In this document: positions 5,691-6,354 of the stretch, piece after piece | Numbering within the stretch: the stretch's first letter is position 1 | Layout of the letters: each line of letters begins with the position of its first letter | Program-made: the position numbers and the translations under genes | NCBI GenBank assembly: GCA_900556255.1 | Contig: USNZ01000075.1 | Coordinates: forward strand, 1-6,354 | Direction: 5' to 3' | DNA: 6,354 bases | Source of the DNA: an uncultured Oscillospiraceae bacterium | Lineage (GTDB): Bacteria; Bacillota; Clostridia; Oscillospirales; Ruminococcaceae | The notes under the pieces: generated by a model | Told to the model about the DNA's origin: nothing | The model's input: the letters and a program-made list of their open reading frames with translations, nothing else | The model's database searches: none

Positions 5691-6354
5691 ATGAAGATTT
5701 TAGTTGTGGGCGGCGGCGGACGTGAACACGCCATCATCCGCGCCCTGAAAAAAAGCCCCCGCTGCACCGAGATCTGGTGCGCCCCCGGCAACGGCGGTAT
5801 CAGCTATGATGCCAAGTGCAAGGCCATTGCCGCCACCGATGTACCCGCTATGGTCGCCTTTGCCAAGGAGGAAGCCTTTGACTACGTTGTGGTAGCGCAG
5901 GACGACCCGCTGGCACTGGGCATGGTGGACGAGTTGGCCAAGGTGGGCATCCCCGCCTTCGGCCCCGACAAAGCTGCCGCCCGCATCGAGGCCAGCAAGG
6001 TGTTCAGCAAGGACTTGATGAAAAAATACGGCATTCCTACGGCAAAATACGAGACCTTTGACGATGCCGCCAAGGTCATGGACTATATCCGCGCCGAGGG
6101 CAAGTACCCTGTTGTCATCAAGGCGGACGGTCTGGCGCTGGGCAAGGGCGTGCTGATCTGCCAGAACGAGCAGGAGGCCGCCGACGGCGTCAAGGAGATC
6201 ATGCTGGACAAAAAGTTCGGTGCCTCCGGCAACCACGTTGTGGTGGAGGAATTTCTGACCGGCCCTGAGGTCAGCGTGCTGAGCTTCTGCGACGGCAAGA
6301 CCGTCAAGCCGATGGTTTCCAGCATGGACCACAAGCGCGCTTTGGACCATGACG
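5691..6354 (+). CDS. purD: Phosphoribosylamine-glycine ligase (GAR synthetase), 5' part
   Basis: PurD joins phosphoribosylamine to glycine with ATP, giving GAR, the product that feeds PurN. The window ends after 221 complete codons of a protein usually near 420 residues, with no stop codon seen. The N-terminal domain opens with MKILVVGGGGREHAI, the family signature, followed by WCAPGNGGI (29-37). The ATP-grasp domain shows VVIKADGLALGKGV (141-154), VVVEEFLTGPEVSVLSF (183-199) and SMDHKRALDHD (211-221), matching the SQDHKR region just before the GPNTGGMG motif that should follow outside the window. Where most homologues have GPEAPL, this protein has AQDDPL (69-74). The start is supported by GGAGGG at 5678-5683. 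The gene lies 245 nt beyond the AICAR transformylase gene, separated by the palindromic element, so its expression may differ from the tightly coupled upstream genes. Confidence 0.96.
   Translation, partial: MKILVVGGGGREHAIIRALKKSPRCTEIWCAPGNGGISYDAKCKAIAATDVPAMVAFAKEEAFDYVVVAQDDPLALGMVDELAKVGIPAFGPDKAAARIEASKVFSKDLMKKYGIPTAKYETFDDAAKVMDYIRAEGKYPVVIKADGLALGKGVLICQNEQEAADGVKEIMLDKKFGASGNHVVVEEFLTGPEVSVLSFCDGKTVKPMVSSMDHKRALDHD

Noticed and set aside
5528..5725. 65-codon open frame on the + strand in the gap before purD
   Set aside because: It starts inside the palindrome, has no ribosome binding site and runs out of frame into purD, overlapping its start. Open frames inside structured repeats are often annotated as small hypothetical proteins, but nothing here supports a real one.
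5700..6350. 216-codon open frame on the minus strand across purD
   Set aside because: Antisense shadow of purD, whose own frame carries clear GAR synthetase motifs.

Overview
This window is almost entirely a bacterial de novo purine biosynthesis operon, with every gene on the + strand. The order is purC (3' end only), purF, purM, purN, an archaeal-type IMP cyclohydrolase (purO-like), a stand-alone AICAR transformylase (the C-terminal half of a normal PurH), and purD (5' part only). The sequence is GC-rich with mostly G/C third codon positions. PurF is the propeptide-bearing, Fe-S type of Bacillus and clostridia. Together with the split PurH this suggests a GC-rich member of the Clostridia, most plausibly Oscillospiraceae/Ruminococcaceae (the Faecalibacterium, Gemmiger and Subdoligranulum group). 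That placement is inferred from sequence style and was not checked against a database.

Layout: 1-347 is the C-terminal third to half of SAICAR synthetase. A 35-nt spacer with a Shine-Dalgarno leads to purF (383-1855), and a 41-nt spacer leads to purM (1897-2937). purM, purN, purO and the AICAR transformylase are packed end to end: a 4-nt overlap, a 1-nt overlap and a 2-nt gap. This predicts strong translational coupling. The only sizeable non-coding stretch is 5446-5690 (245 nt), before purD (5691 to the window end).

The proteins cover steps 1 (PurF), 2 (PurD), 3 (PurN), 5 (PurM), 7 (PurC by the common bacterial numbering), and the last two steps, formylation of AICAR and ring closure to IMP. 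The last two steps are normally done by one fused PurH. Here they are done by two adjacent genes sitting exactly where purH sits between purN and purD in the Bacillus-type operon, and in the same order as the two PurH domains. purL, purE and purB are not in the window.

The most unusual non-coding feature is in the 245-nt gap. Positions 5452-5623 form a long imperfect palindrome of about 172 nt, with 17-nt terminal arms matching at 15 of 17 positions and an inner 125-nt palindrome centred near 5544. It looks like an ERIC/MITE-style intergenic repeat inserted inside the operon. A small GC-rich hairpin (5636-5661) followed by a T-rich stretch lies between it and the purD ribosome binding site.
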